Source: an uncultured Actinomycetes bacterium (GTDB lineage Bacteria; Actinomycetota; Actinomycetes; S36-B12; UBA10799). Taken from it: a DNA stretch of 64,000 bases. Shown piece by piece: positions 38,421-47,025 of this stretch; within the stretch, counting starts at the first letter, position 1; each line of letters starts with the position of its first letter. The DNA is taken from NCBI GenBank assembly GCA_946803585.1, contig CAMPEQ010000007.1, positions 501,336 to 565,335 on the forward strand. The letters run 5' to 3'. A program made the translations under genes and the position numbers. Under the pieces are notes generated by a model. It worked only from the letters and a program-made list of their open reading frames with translations, had not been told where the DNA came from and ran no database searches.

Positions 38421-39767
38421 CTACCGGCCTTCACCACGGCGCTCGGGGCCAACGTATTTGACTCCGTCACCGGCGAACGCGATCTTCGTTAGCTCCAACT
38501 CGAGCGCAGACGCGGGCAGGTTGTCGTACCCGGCAGCCTCCAGCACGGCGCGACGGCTGAAGCCGGAACCGAATGGGGTCGGCGGTGGCTCGCCAAGGGC
38601 AAGACTCGCCAGGGCAGCAACGATTCGAGCAGAGGCGAATCCATCTCCATAGGGGTTAGTCCGCGATGTCATCCGTTGATAGCGCGTCGAGTCACTCAGT
38701 AGCCCAATAGCAGCGGCAACGATTCGTTCGGTGTCGGTTCCGACTAGTTCCAGGGTCCCCGCTTCAACGCCCTCAGCACGCTCGGTCTCTTCCCGCGTAA
38801 CAAGAACCGGCGTACCGACTGAAGGCGCCTCTTCCTGAATCCCACCTGAATCGGAAATGGCGATCTTGGCGGTTCCAAGCAGGCGGGCAAACTCAGCGTA
38901 GTCAAGCGGTTCAACCAGCAGAACGTTGTCGATTCCTTCCAGAATCGGCACGATCTCTTCGCGCACGACTGGGTTGGGATGTAACGACACAACGATTCGG
39001 GCAGTCGGCTCACTAGCTGCCACGATTGCGACCGCCTCAGCAATTCTGGCTAGTCCACCGCCCCAGTTCTCTCGCCGGTGGGCAGTGACAACAATGACTG
39101 GCCCGTCGTGATCATCCAGACTTTCAAGCCGGGGGTCGGTATAGGAAATCTGCTTTCCAGCAGCGATCTGCAAGGCATCGATTCCGGTATTCCCGGTCAC
39201 GAACACGCGATCGACCGGAATGTTCTCGTGAGCGAGATTTTGCAAGTTGTTGTCCGTGGGCGCCAAATGGAAGGATGCGAGCCGCGCAATGATCTGACGG
39301 TTAAGTTCCTCAGGAAACGGCGAGAGCGTGTTGCCAGTGCGTAGGCCAGCTTCGACGTGCACGACAGGGAGTTTGGCTTGAGCTGCCGACAGACCAGCTG
39401 CCATCGCGGTCGATGTATCGCCGTGGACCAGAATCGCCACGGTCGTTGGAATCGGGCTCGCACTGTCTGCCTCGCGAAGCTCGGCGATCGCCCCATCGAC
39501 TCCCTTGATTACTTTGGCAGTCAGTTGGTTGAGCGTATTGGGCTCACTCCCGACTCCGAGATCAAGGTCCGGGGTGATTCCGACCATATTGAGAACAGGC
39601 ATCACCATGTCGCGATGCTGGCCGGTATTGATCACATACGGCCGGAAGTACGCCGATTCTTGTAGTTTCAGAATCACCGGGAATAGCTTGATCGCTTCCG
39701 GGCGGGTCCCAATCACCACGATTACCCTCAGTTGGATCTGATCGGCAGCTTCCTGTTCAGCAGTCAT
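38421..39767 (-). CDS. wecB: UDP-N-acetylglucosamine 2-epimerase (non-hydrolysing)
   Basis: VVIGTRPEAIKLFPVI, NTGQHRDM, VHVEAGLRTGNTLSPFPEELNRQI, ISDSGGIQEEAPSVGTPVLVTREETERAEG. Confidence 0.93.
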   Translation of the reverse strand: MTAEQEAADQIQLRVIVVIGTRPEAIKLFPVILKLQESAYFRPYVINTGQHRDMVMPVLNMVGITPDLDLGVGSEPNTLNQLTAKVIKGVDGAIAELREADSASPIPTTVAILVHGDTSTAMAAGLSAAQAKLPVVHVEAGLRTGNTLSPFPEELNRQIIARLASFHLAPTDNNLQNLAHENIPVDRVFVTGNTGIDALQIAAGKQISYTDPRLESLDDHDGPVIVVTAHRRENWGGGLARIAEAVAIVAASEPTARIVVSLHPNPVVREEIVPILEGIDNVLLVEPLDYAEFARLLGTAKIAISDSGGIQEEAPSVGTPVLVTREETERAEGVEAGTLELVGTDTERIVAAAIGLLSDSTRYQRMTSRTNPYGDGFASARIVAALASLALGEPPPTPFGSGFSRRAVLEAAGYDNLPASALELELTKIAFAGDGVKYVGPERRGEGR

Positions 39768-39880
39768 GGACTGAGTCTTGCGAAGTTAGGACGCTGATCG
39801 CTCGGTGGCTAGCCCAAACTTGCACGCAACCCCACCGACGTCTCGATTCGCCTTGGTCCCCCACTCACCGCGAGAGCAGC

Positions 39881-40687
39881 TCAGCTCTGTGGCGGCGCCT
39901 TCAGCCGGTTGCTTGAGAGAATCGCCACGGCATGGCCAATGGTCGCGGGGACAGCACAGATGAGTAGCCCTGCCACCAGGATCCGAGTTGCGATCAGATC
40001 ACCCGCGATTGCGTCAATGACGGCCGCGACCAGCGCAAACAACGTCATCTCGATTGAATGGAACAGTTTATGGAATGGAACATATCGAGCGAACTTCCGA
40101 AGATTCGCCACGAGCCCATGTCGGGGCGCGGACACCTCAGCGGATTCCGAGACGCGAGGAAGGCCAGCCTGTGCACGCGCCACATGAACGAAGTCATTAA
40201 GGCTCTTATTCAGCAGAAGCACGACGGCGAGTAACGCACCAACCAGCACCCATCCACTGTCAGCACCAAAACCACCCGCAGCGCGCACACCAAGCGCTAT
40301 CGCGATGAATGCCTCGGTGGTGTAGTGGGCGATCTTGTCGAGGAACACACCAGTGGGGCTCATCGTTTGTCGCCACCGCGCGACTTCCCCATCGGTGGAG
40401 TCGATGAGCATCTGTAACTGCCCCAGAATCGCTGCCATGAAACCGCCTGGCAATCCGGGAATCAGTAGGGACGCGGCCGCGCTCCAGCCGATCAGAATCA
40501 TGACGCCGGTCACAGCATTCGCGCTAAATCCAAGCCGCAAGAAGACTCGGGTGATGTACGGCGAAATCGCTCGGTGGTACAGGTCACCTGCCCAGTGCTC
40601 GGAATTGCGCCGACCAATAACCGCTGGCGGCTGGCAGACCTCTCGGAGTTGGGCGATTGTTGGTCGCTGCGGCCGCTGCTCAGTCAC
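39881..40687 (-). CDS. CDP-alcohol phosphatidyltransferase family protein, variant motif
   Basis: DSTDGEVARWRQTMSPTGVFLDKIAHYTTE: motif kept except the fourth Asp is His. Confidence 0.85.
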   Translation of the reverse strand: MTEQRPQRPTIAQLREVCQPPAVIGRRNSEHWAGDLYHRAISPYITRVFLRLGFSANAVTGVMILIGWSAAASLLIPGLPGGFMAAILGQLQMLIDSTDGEVARWRQTMSPTGVFLDKIAHYTTEAFIAIALGVRAAGGFGADSGWVLVGALLAVVLLLNKSLNDFVHVARAQAGLPRVSESAEVSAPRHGLVANLRKFARYVPFHKLFHSIEMTLFALVAAVIDAIAGDLIATRILVAGLLICAVPATIGHAVAILSSNRLKAPPQS

Positions 40688-40762
40688 CGCGGCAGTCTAG
40701 CCTCCAATAACGTTGTGGGGGCCCGAGACGTTCGCGTTTCCTCGGTAGTGTCAGATAAGGGG

Positions 40763-41689
40763 ATGCCAGCGGATCAGCTTCCCCGCCCAGGGCCAAACGA
40801 CCGAGGCCTTGCGGTCGCAGGCGCACGGGTCATTGCCCAGGAGACGGTTGAGGCGTGGACGGCATTCCTCGCGGTCGCGGGCTCTGTCGATATCGACGCA
40901 CCAGCCCGCGTCAAGAAGACCTCAACACGGGCGGTTATCACCAAGGTCGGCTCCTGGCCAGAGAGTCGACAACTGCCGGAGATACTTGCTGATGCTCGAG
41001 CCGGATCAACGACTCTGATTGACCAGGACAAAATCGACGATCGGACTGTGGCGGCCAACTCACACCGCCCCAAAGACGAACTCATCGCTGCAGTCGCGCG
41101 CTCCCGTGACTCGTTGGTCGATTGGCTTGCGGGAACGACTCCGGATTTACCGCGGTTCGAGGAGTTTGCGCTGCGTTCGGCAGCCTCACCACTCGGCCCG
41201 CTCCCACTCATCACCTACCTGCACGCCGGAGCATTTCAGTTGGCGATCTCGGCCCGTGATATCGAGCCGGACTTTGACCGGATCCCTGATTCGCTGTTGA
41301 CTGCCGGCCTTCGTGCTCTCGTTGACACAACCGGTGCCCTCGCGTCGCGAATGGAGATCAGCTCCGACTTCGCCGTCGTCACTCCCTCAACGTCAGTCTT
41401 TACTGCAACCAGTCAACAAAGTTGGATCACGCAGAATGTCGAAGCGTCACTAGGACGTGAAGTTGCCGGTGTAGAAGGCAATATCGGGGTTGTCTTGGAT
41501 GTCGGAGCCGGACGAATCAATCCACTCCGAGGGATCGGAGGCCGCCAAGTCTCCATCCGTAACCTTCCGGCGCTACTGCGACTAGCTCCCATCGCGAATG
41601 CCAACCCTGGCCTGCCAGGTGGTCCGCTCCTACGCAAGACCGCCAGCTGGCTTGCCTTCACCAACAACAACAGCAAGGGCTCGCGCTAG
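40763..41689 (+). CDS. MDMPI/DinB-fold-like protein (maleylpyruvate isomerase N-terminal type)
   Basis: KDELIAAVARSRDSLVDWLAG and a general helical-bundle pattern. Family assignment is tentative. Confidence 0.5.
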   Translation: MPADQLPRPGPNDRGLAVAGARVIAQETVEAWTAFLAVAGSVDIDAPARVKKTSTRAVITKVGSWPESRQLPEILADARAGSTTLIDQDKIDDRTVAANSHRPKDELIAAVARSRDSLVDWLAGTTPDLPRFEEFALRSAASPLGPLPLITYLHAGAFQLAISARDIEPDFDRIPDSLLTAGLRALVDTTGALASRMEISSDFAVVTPSTSVFTATSQQSWITQNVEASLGREVAGVEGNIGVVLDVGAGRINPLRGIGGRQVSIRNLPALLRLAPIANANPGLPGGPLLRKTASWLAFTNNNSKGSR

Positions 41690-41924
41690 CTGCGGCGGCT
41701 GAAGTAGCGCTAGTAGATTCCAAGAGTTGCGCCTGCCGCCTTAATCCAGACGCAACTACCCTGGCGCAAGCGTTGCGCCAAACTCATCGGTCCCTGCTGC
41801 TGGGAGTCAGCGCTCGGTTCAACCGGTAACGGCGATTGATCCGTCGGATCCACGCCCGACTCCACAGTTCGATCAGACATCCGCGCTGGCCAGCCTTCCC
41901 GAGAGTCAATCAAAAACGATCTTG

Positions 41925-41998
41925 TGGGGCGACTCGGACTTGAACCGAGGACCTGACGGATTATGAGTCCGCTGCTCTACCAACTGAGCTACCGCCCC
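41925..41998 (-). tRNA. tRNA-Met (anticodon CAT)
   Basis: Reverse complement GGGGCGGTAGCTCAGTTGGTAGAGCAGCGGACTCATAATCCGTCAGGTCCTCGGTTCAAGTCCGAGTCGCCCCA folds as a cloverleaf. CCA is not encoded. Confidence 0.95.
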
Positions 41999-42105
41999 AA
42001 TGCCTCTTGCCGTCCATGACGGGCAGCGAGCGCATCCGGGGCCATTGTGCCGTACTCGAGTACAGAAACCGCCACGGGCGGCGTCCCCGATGCCATGAGA
42101 CGCCC

Positions 42106-43311
42106 CTACCGGCGAGCCGTTGAACCTCGATTGAGCTTCGTCATCGCCTCGGTCAGCCCATCAACAGTCATGGGATACATCTCGATCGCCTCAGCAATCT
42201 GCTCGATTGTGCTGCCGCGCCACCTGTTCTGCGGTTCGGGATTCAGCCAGGCGCTCTGCCGGAAGTGGTGCGACAAGATCTGTAACCACTCAATCCCGGT
42301 TACTCGGGAGTCATCACTGGCCGACAGTGCGCTGGAATGCCACAACTCATAGGGGGCCATGTATGCATCCCCAACAATGATCAGCTTGTAGTGACTCCCA
42401 CACTGCCTCATCAGGTCATGGATCCATATCGGCTCACTGAAGCGGTCCGTCTCATAGACCTTGCCGTAGATCATGTTGTGGAAGTAATACGTCCGAAGAT
42501 CCTTGAAATGGGTGGCCTTCTTCGTAGCACTGAACAACTGGGACATCAGTTGCGAATAGGGAAACATCGAACCGCCGACATCGATCATCAAGATCACATG
42601 AGTATTCGGCTTACTCGGTGGCCGGACAACGATCTCAATATCGCCCGCATTTGCCGCCGTGGCATCAATAGTCGCGGAAATATCAAGTTCATCCTCGGCA
42701 CCCTCACGAACGAATGCCCGCAATCGACGAAGGGCGACTTCAAACTGTCGGATGTCTAGTGCAACATCGGAGCGATAGCCTCGATAGTGGCGAGCGTCGG
42801 CAGCGTGTAGTGCGGCTCGTCCACCGCCAGAACTCTTGGTGCTAATCCCCTGTTTAGCTTTTCCAGAGTGCCCAAACTGTGACGTCCCCTGCGAGCCGAT
42901 CCAGTAGTTCCCGCCATCATGACGCTCGGTTTGTTCCGCCATACGTTCCTCAAACTTTCGGCGTAACTCGGCGAGCTCTTCATCGTTGAGGAACTCCGTG
43001 AAGTCCTGCGAATCGTCATCGGCGCAGTCCCGTTCTCCAAACTCATCGGCAGCATCATCGAGCCACTTCTGCAGTTCTTCAGTCAGGTCGCCAGCGTCAA
43101 ACTCGATGCCCTTGAACTCAGCAAGGAAGGCTTGATCAAACGCGTCGAGATGACCCTCGTGATGGATCAGCGTCGCTCGGGCGGTGTAGTAGAAACCGTC
43201 GAGGGTTTGTTCGTGCAGGCCGTGGGACAACGCTGAAGCCAGCGTTAATGCCTCGCCGACGCCTACCGGAACATCAAGGTCCCGGAGCCGATACAGAAAG
43301 CTGTTGAACAT
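42106..43311 (-). CDS. CoxE-like VWA domain protein
   Basis: THVILMIDVGGSMFPYSQLMSQLFSATKKATHFKDLRTYYFHNMIYGKVYE. Next to a MoxR ATPase gene. Confidence 0.87.
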   Translation of the reverse strand: MFNSFLYRLRDLDVPVGVGEALTLASALSHGLHEQTLDGFYYTARATLIHHEGHLDAFDQAFLAEFKGIEFDAGDLTEELQKWLDDAADEFGERDCADDDSQDFTEFLNDEELAELRRKFEERMAEQTERHDGGNYWIGSQGTSQFGHSGKAKQGISTKSSGGGRAALHAADARHYRGYRSDVALDIRQFEVALRRLRAFVREGAEDELDISATIDATAANAGDIEIVVRPPSKPNTHVILMIDVGGSMFPYSQLMSQLFSATKKATHFKDLRTYYFHNMIYGKVYETDRFSEPIWIHDLMRQCGSHYKLIIVGDAYMAPYELWHSSALSASDDSRVTGIEWLQILSHHFRQSAWLNPEPQNRWRGSTIEQIAEAIEMYPMTVDGLTEAMTKLNRGSTARR

Positions 43312-43345
43312 CTGCCACCCCCTTCCTTCACGAGCCAGACTGTGG

Positions 43346-44221
43346 CTAGCGAATCCGCGGTCGAGTTGATCGGCCAGACGCGTAGTCAGCGAACACTTCG
43401 AGGTCTTGTTCCTTTTTCAGGAGCGTCCCAAGGTCGGCCAGCTCTGGGGAGAGCTCGACAGTTGTTTCACGGCGCGCGAGCAGCATCGAAATCCAGTCCA
43501 CGAGCTCACTGGTACTCGGCTTCTTCCGTAACCGTTCCAAGCCCCTGATTCGATAGAAGACCTCGAGAGCTTGGTCAAGCAGTCGATCGTCAAGTCCGCG
43601 ATGGTGGACTTCCACGATCCGTCTCATCAACTCCCGATCTGGAAAATCGATGAAGTGAAAGATGCACCGTCGCAGGAAGGCATCCGGCAACTCCTTCTCC
43701 GCATTGCTGGTGATGACGACGATCGGGCGGTGCTCGGCCGCCACGACATCACCGGTCTCCGCGACGGTGAAGCGCATCCGGTCTAGCTCGTGCAGAAGGT
43801 CGTTCGGAAACTCAATATCGGCCTTGTCGACCTCATCGATTAGCAGAACGACCCGCTCGTTGGATTGGAATGCCCGACCCACCGGACCCATATGGATGTA
43901 GTCCCGAATATCACTAACGTTGCGATCGCCAAACCTGCTGTCGTAGAGCCGCTGGACTGTGTCGTAGTGGTAGAGCCCGTCTTGGGCCCTCGTGGTGCTC
44001 TTGACGTTCCAGGTGATGAGATCCAGGCCCTCAGCCTCCGCAATCGCCTCAGCCAGCAGGGTCTTACCTGTCCCTGGCTCGCCCCGAACCAGGAGCGGCT
44101 TCTTGAGCACGAGTGCACATCGAACCGCTGCCTCTAGCGAAGGGTTAGTCAGGTAGGAGCCTGTTCCACGGAATTCCTCGGAGCCTTCGAAGCCTGCGTC
44201 ACTCGTCACTGATCCGGTCAT
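43346..44221 (-). CDS. MoxR-family AAA+ ATPase
   Basis: LLVRGEPGTGKTLLAEAIAEAEG, VVLLIDEVDKADIEFPNDLLHELDRM, VITSNAEKELPDAFLRRCIFHFIDFP. Confidence 0.93.
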   Translation of the reverse strand: MTGSVTSDAGFEGSEEFRGTGSYLTNPSLEAAVRCALVLKKPLLVRGEPGTGKTLLAEAIAEAEGLDLITWNVKSTTRAQDGLYHYDTVQRLYDSRFGDRNVSDIRDYIHMGPVGRAFQSNERVVLLIDEVDKADIEFPNDLLHELDRMRFTVAETGDVVAAEHRPIVVITSNAEKELPDAFLRRCIFHFIDFPDRELMRRIVEVHHRGLDDRLLDQALEVFYRIRGLERLRKKPSTSELVDWISMLLARRETTVELSPELADLGTLLKKEQDLEVFADYASGRSTRPRIR

Positions 44222-44265
44222 TGCTCGATCCTATCGAGCCGACTGGAGCAGTTCCGCATCTCCTC

Positions 44266-45678
44266 CTATTGCGGCTGCACCGACTCCGTGGCAGATGCTG
44301 ACTCCGACGGCGACGCTGACGGCGCTGGCCCGACCGGCACCCCTACCGTTGCGGGTGCTTGCAGAACCTCAGGTGGCAGCACGACATTCGGGAACGGCTC
44401 AGAGGCCGGCGGGTAGTCACAGTTCGGCGATGTGGGCTTACCCGCGAAGCGAGCAACCGCCCATTCCATGAACGTTGGGCCCGAAGCCTTCGCGACCTCC
44501 ATGTGTCCGACGCCACCCAACCACTCGACTGTGAGATCCGAACCAGCCTTGCACCAGTTCTCCTGCATCAGCGCATTCGAGCCACTGAGCACAATCTGGT
44601 CGTTGGTTCCCTCGCTCATGAAGACCGGCATATCCGGCTCGTAGGGCTCAGGAGTGATCTCGACGATGGTCTGGGCCCACGACGGGATGTCATTAGGATT
44701 GGACTCGAAGAAGTTGGCACCAAGTGACTCCGAGATCAGGCCTTCGATCCCACCACCTTGGGTGCACTGGCTGAGAACGGAATCAAGCTGTGAGGACCCA
44801 CTAGAGGTAATCGCTGATCGGAAGTCTCGATCCGGGAAGGCATCCTCCATGGAAACCAACGTGTACGGCCCGATAACCCAACCCACGACCTGATCCCATT
44901 GACGTTCCACGATTGACGTGAGCTCAGCCGCTGGTGCAGCTGCTCCAACGGCAATCAGATCCAACTCGGGAGCGATCTCTTTGGCCAGTGTGCCTGTCCA
45001 GAGGGAAGCGTGGCCACCCTGGGAGTGACCCCAAACGATCCACTTCTTACCTGCGGCCGCTTCTTGCATATTGCGGGCGGCTCGAACCGAGTTAACGACG
45101 TCGCGGGCTTCTTGACCGGGAACCAGGTAGGTAGGCGGCCCAGGTGTCCCCAACCCGTAGTAGTCAGTTGCCGGAACGACATAGTTACGATCCATCGCGA
45201 CATTCAGCCAGTTCTCAGTGTCACCAATCGGATCTGGCTGTCGAGATGGCGCACATTTATCGGCAAGACCGACAGTTCCGTGCGCCCAGGCGAGGACCTC
45301 GCGTCCCTCTGCTGGCGCTGGCTTGTTCGGCAGATACACCATGCCGCTGACCGCGACTGGGTTACCGGCCTCGTCTTGGCTTGTGTAAAGGATCCGAACG
45401 GCCTTTCCCCCGGGTACCGTCGCGTTGGGGATCTCCTCAGACCGGATGATCGAGCCGGGTTCCGCTGGGATCTCCGCCGGCGGGGTGTAGAAGGGTTCGA
45501 GCTGAGCTTGCTGATTCGCGACTGTCTCGTCGCTATTCCACAGAAACAACCCGATTACTGTCCCCAGAACCAGGATGAATGCGACTGCGATGGCTCCAGC
45601 GATTATGAAGAACTTTGCGCGCGGCGGCGTCGGCTTGTCTACTGGCGGGGTAGGCGGTGCTGCCTGGTCGGAGGTCAC
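44266..45678 (-). CDS. Membrane-anchored/secreted lipase, LIP family
   Basis: N-terminal TM FFIIAGAIAVAFILVLGTVIGLFLW, LAWAHGTVGLADKCAPS, WIVWGHSQGGHASLWTG. GTG start at 45678 chosen. Confidence 0.83.
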   Translation of the reverse strand: MTSDQAAPPTPPVDKPTPPRAKFFIIAGAIAVAFILVLGTVIGLFLWNSDETVANQQAQLEPFYTPPAEIPAEPGSIIRSEEIPNATVPGGKAVRILYTSQDEAGNPVAVSGMVYLPNKPAPAEGREVLAWAHGTVGLADKCAPSRQPDPIGDTENWLNVAMDRNYVVPATDYYGLGTPGPPTYLVPGQEARDVVNSVRAARNMQEAAAGKKWIVWGHSQGGHASLWTGTLAKEIAPELDLIAVGAAAPAAELTSIVERQWDQVVGWVIGPYTLVSMEDAFPDRDFRSAITSSGSSQLDSVLSQCTQGGGIEGLISESLGANFFESNPNDIPSWAQTIVEITPEPYEPDMPVFMSEGTNDQIVLSGSNALMQENWCKAGSDLTVEWLGGVGHMEVAKASGPTFMEWAVARFAGKPTSPNCDYPPASEPFPNVVLPPEVLQAPATVGVPVGPAPSASPSESASATESVQPQ

Positions 45679-45762
45679 GCGAGTATTTAGCCATGAACGG
45701 CGCGCCGTTCGCGCGTTGAGACAACCCGATCGAACCAAGATCGGTCATACGTGGAGTCTGTG

Positions 45763-45835
45763 CTCCCCCGGCTGGACTCGAACCAGCAACCTATCGATTA
45801 ACAGTCGAACGCTCTGCCAATTGAGCTACGGGGGA
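45763..45835 (-). tRNA. tRNA-Asn (anticodon GTT)
   Basis: Reverse complement TCCCCCGTAGCTCAATTGGCAGAGCGTTCGACTGTTAATCGATAGGTTGCTGGTTCGAGTCCAGCCGGGGGAG folds as a cloverleaf. Confidence 0.95.
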
Positions 45836-45928
45836 ATGGTCGGCGTCGAAGCCTAGCAAGTCGGATTCTCGGGCCCTCGCCTGGTATGGCCAGACCCAAC
45901 CAACGATGGATATCGATGCCGCCAGTCC

Positions 45929-45966
45929 GAGGTGGGTTCGATGACCGCTGGTCGCCGAACCCACCT
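45929..45966. terminator. Strong hairpin, probable terminator downstream of lipoprotein gene
   Basis: 12-bp perfect arms GAGGTGGGTTCG (45929-45940) and CGAACCCACCTC (45955-45966), inner GACC/GGTC pairing, no U-tract. Confidence 0.6.
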
Positions 45967-45982
45967 CAAAGTGGCTACCTAG

Positions 45983-46432
45983 TTAGGAGCAGTTTGCCGA
46001 CTTTGCGACTGCCTTGAGTGAGGCGGCAAGTGCCGTTGTCGCCGTCTCGAGCTGGGTTCCAGCTTCCGAGAGCGTGGCATCTTCCGGAATGCTCTGGACT
46101 GCAGCGTCATAGGCGTTGACGAGGGTCTCGTTAGCTGCTTTTTGGACCGAATCGAGATTCTCGGCCTCGGTTGCCAGAGTCTGTAGGTCTTCCTTGACCG
46201 TGGCGCGCTGCGACTTGAGTTCGTCGACCGAGGAGTTCGAGTTCGTCGCGGTCGCGGCCAGTGCCGAGACAGCGTTCTCAGTGGTTGCCAACTGAGCACA
46301 GTAGGACGACGAGGCTTCGCTCACCGATGCGCTCGCATCGGCGACCGGATCGCTGCTGCTGCAGCCTGCCGCCGACAATGCGAAGACCGCGCCGATCGCA
46401 CCAATAACAACTCGTTTCACTGAAATCTCCAT
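45983..46432 (-). CDS. Putative small lipoprotein
   Basis: Signal sequence VVIGAIGAVFALSAAGCSSSD with lipobox-like AAGC; helical Ala/Thr-rich remainder. Confidence 0.7.
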   Translation of the reverse strand: MEISVKRVVIGAIGAVFALSAAGCSSSDPVADASASVSEASSSYCAQLATTENAVSALAATATNSNSSVDELKSQRATVKEDLQTLATEAENLDSVQKAANETLVNAYDAAVQSIPEDATLSEAGTQLETATTALAASLKAVAKSANCS

Positions 46433-46503
46433 TCAATAGGATGAGGGTTCTCGGACTGTAGCCGAATCATGGAGTATTTCCCGGCTTCAACGCCGCAGGT
46501 CGC

Positions 46504-47025
46504 TCAGATTCCCAACGAGGAGCGAAGGGCAGCAAGTTCCTCGTCCGCTCTCTCGCGCAGCTCGACATCGGCTGGATCAAGTCCTTGATCGAAGACGACT
46601 TCCCACCGAATCTCGTCGCTGGCCGGCACCCGACGGGCCAGAAATGTCGCGCCAAGTTTGCCCGAGAACTCCACGTGGCGTTGGACAACGATCGTGGCCA
46701 TTACTCGCTCGAAGACCACCTGCGGGATCGATCCGGCATCATCGAGAGTTACTCGTAAGACGTTGACGCCCCCAACTCCGTCATTGGTGACGACTTCCTG
46801 AATCGGGTCATCCCATACCGCCCGCATCACGGTCTCCCACGGGACACGCTCGGCATACCCAAACGGGTAGAGCGCGCGGTCGGTCGCGACCACCAGCGTC
46901 TGTTCCTGAATTGCCGGGGTTGCGGGTCCATAAGTCCAAGCAAGGAGCCGCTCGCTCGATGGAATCTGAGCTGCCAGGTCCGCGAACTCATCTGGAAACC
47001 GACGCTTGCTAAATATCCCCATCAC
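46504..47025 (-). CDS. Conserved-type hypothetical protein downstream of dnaG
   Basis: 173 aa, overlaps the dnaG 3' end by 4 bp, same strand. Confidence 0.75.
   Translation of the reverse strand: MMGIFSKRRFPDEFADLAAQIPSSERLLAWTYGPATPAIQEQTLVVATDRALYPFGYAERVPWETVMRAVWDDPIQEVVTNDGVGGVNVLRVTLDDAGSIPQVVFERVMATIVVQRHVEFSGKLGATFLARRVPASDEIRWEVVFDQGLDPADVELRERADEELAALRSSLGI

Noticed and set aside
41710-41913. 67-aa minus-strand ORF downstream of tRNA-Met
   Set aside because: No motif or clear start context; too short to support from sequence alone.
45010-45690. 226-aa plus-strand ORF
   Set aside because: Antisense to the lipase gene that carries clear GHSQGG motifs.
45948-45965. 18-nt sequence CTGGTCGCCGAACCCACC repeated at 52539-52556 in dusB
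   Set aside because: One copy is part of a terminator-like hairpin and the other is coding. No further homology around them; probably chance.
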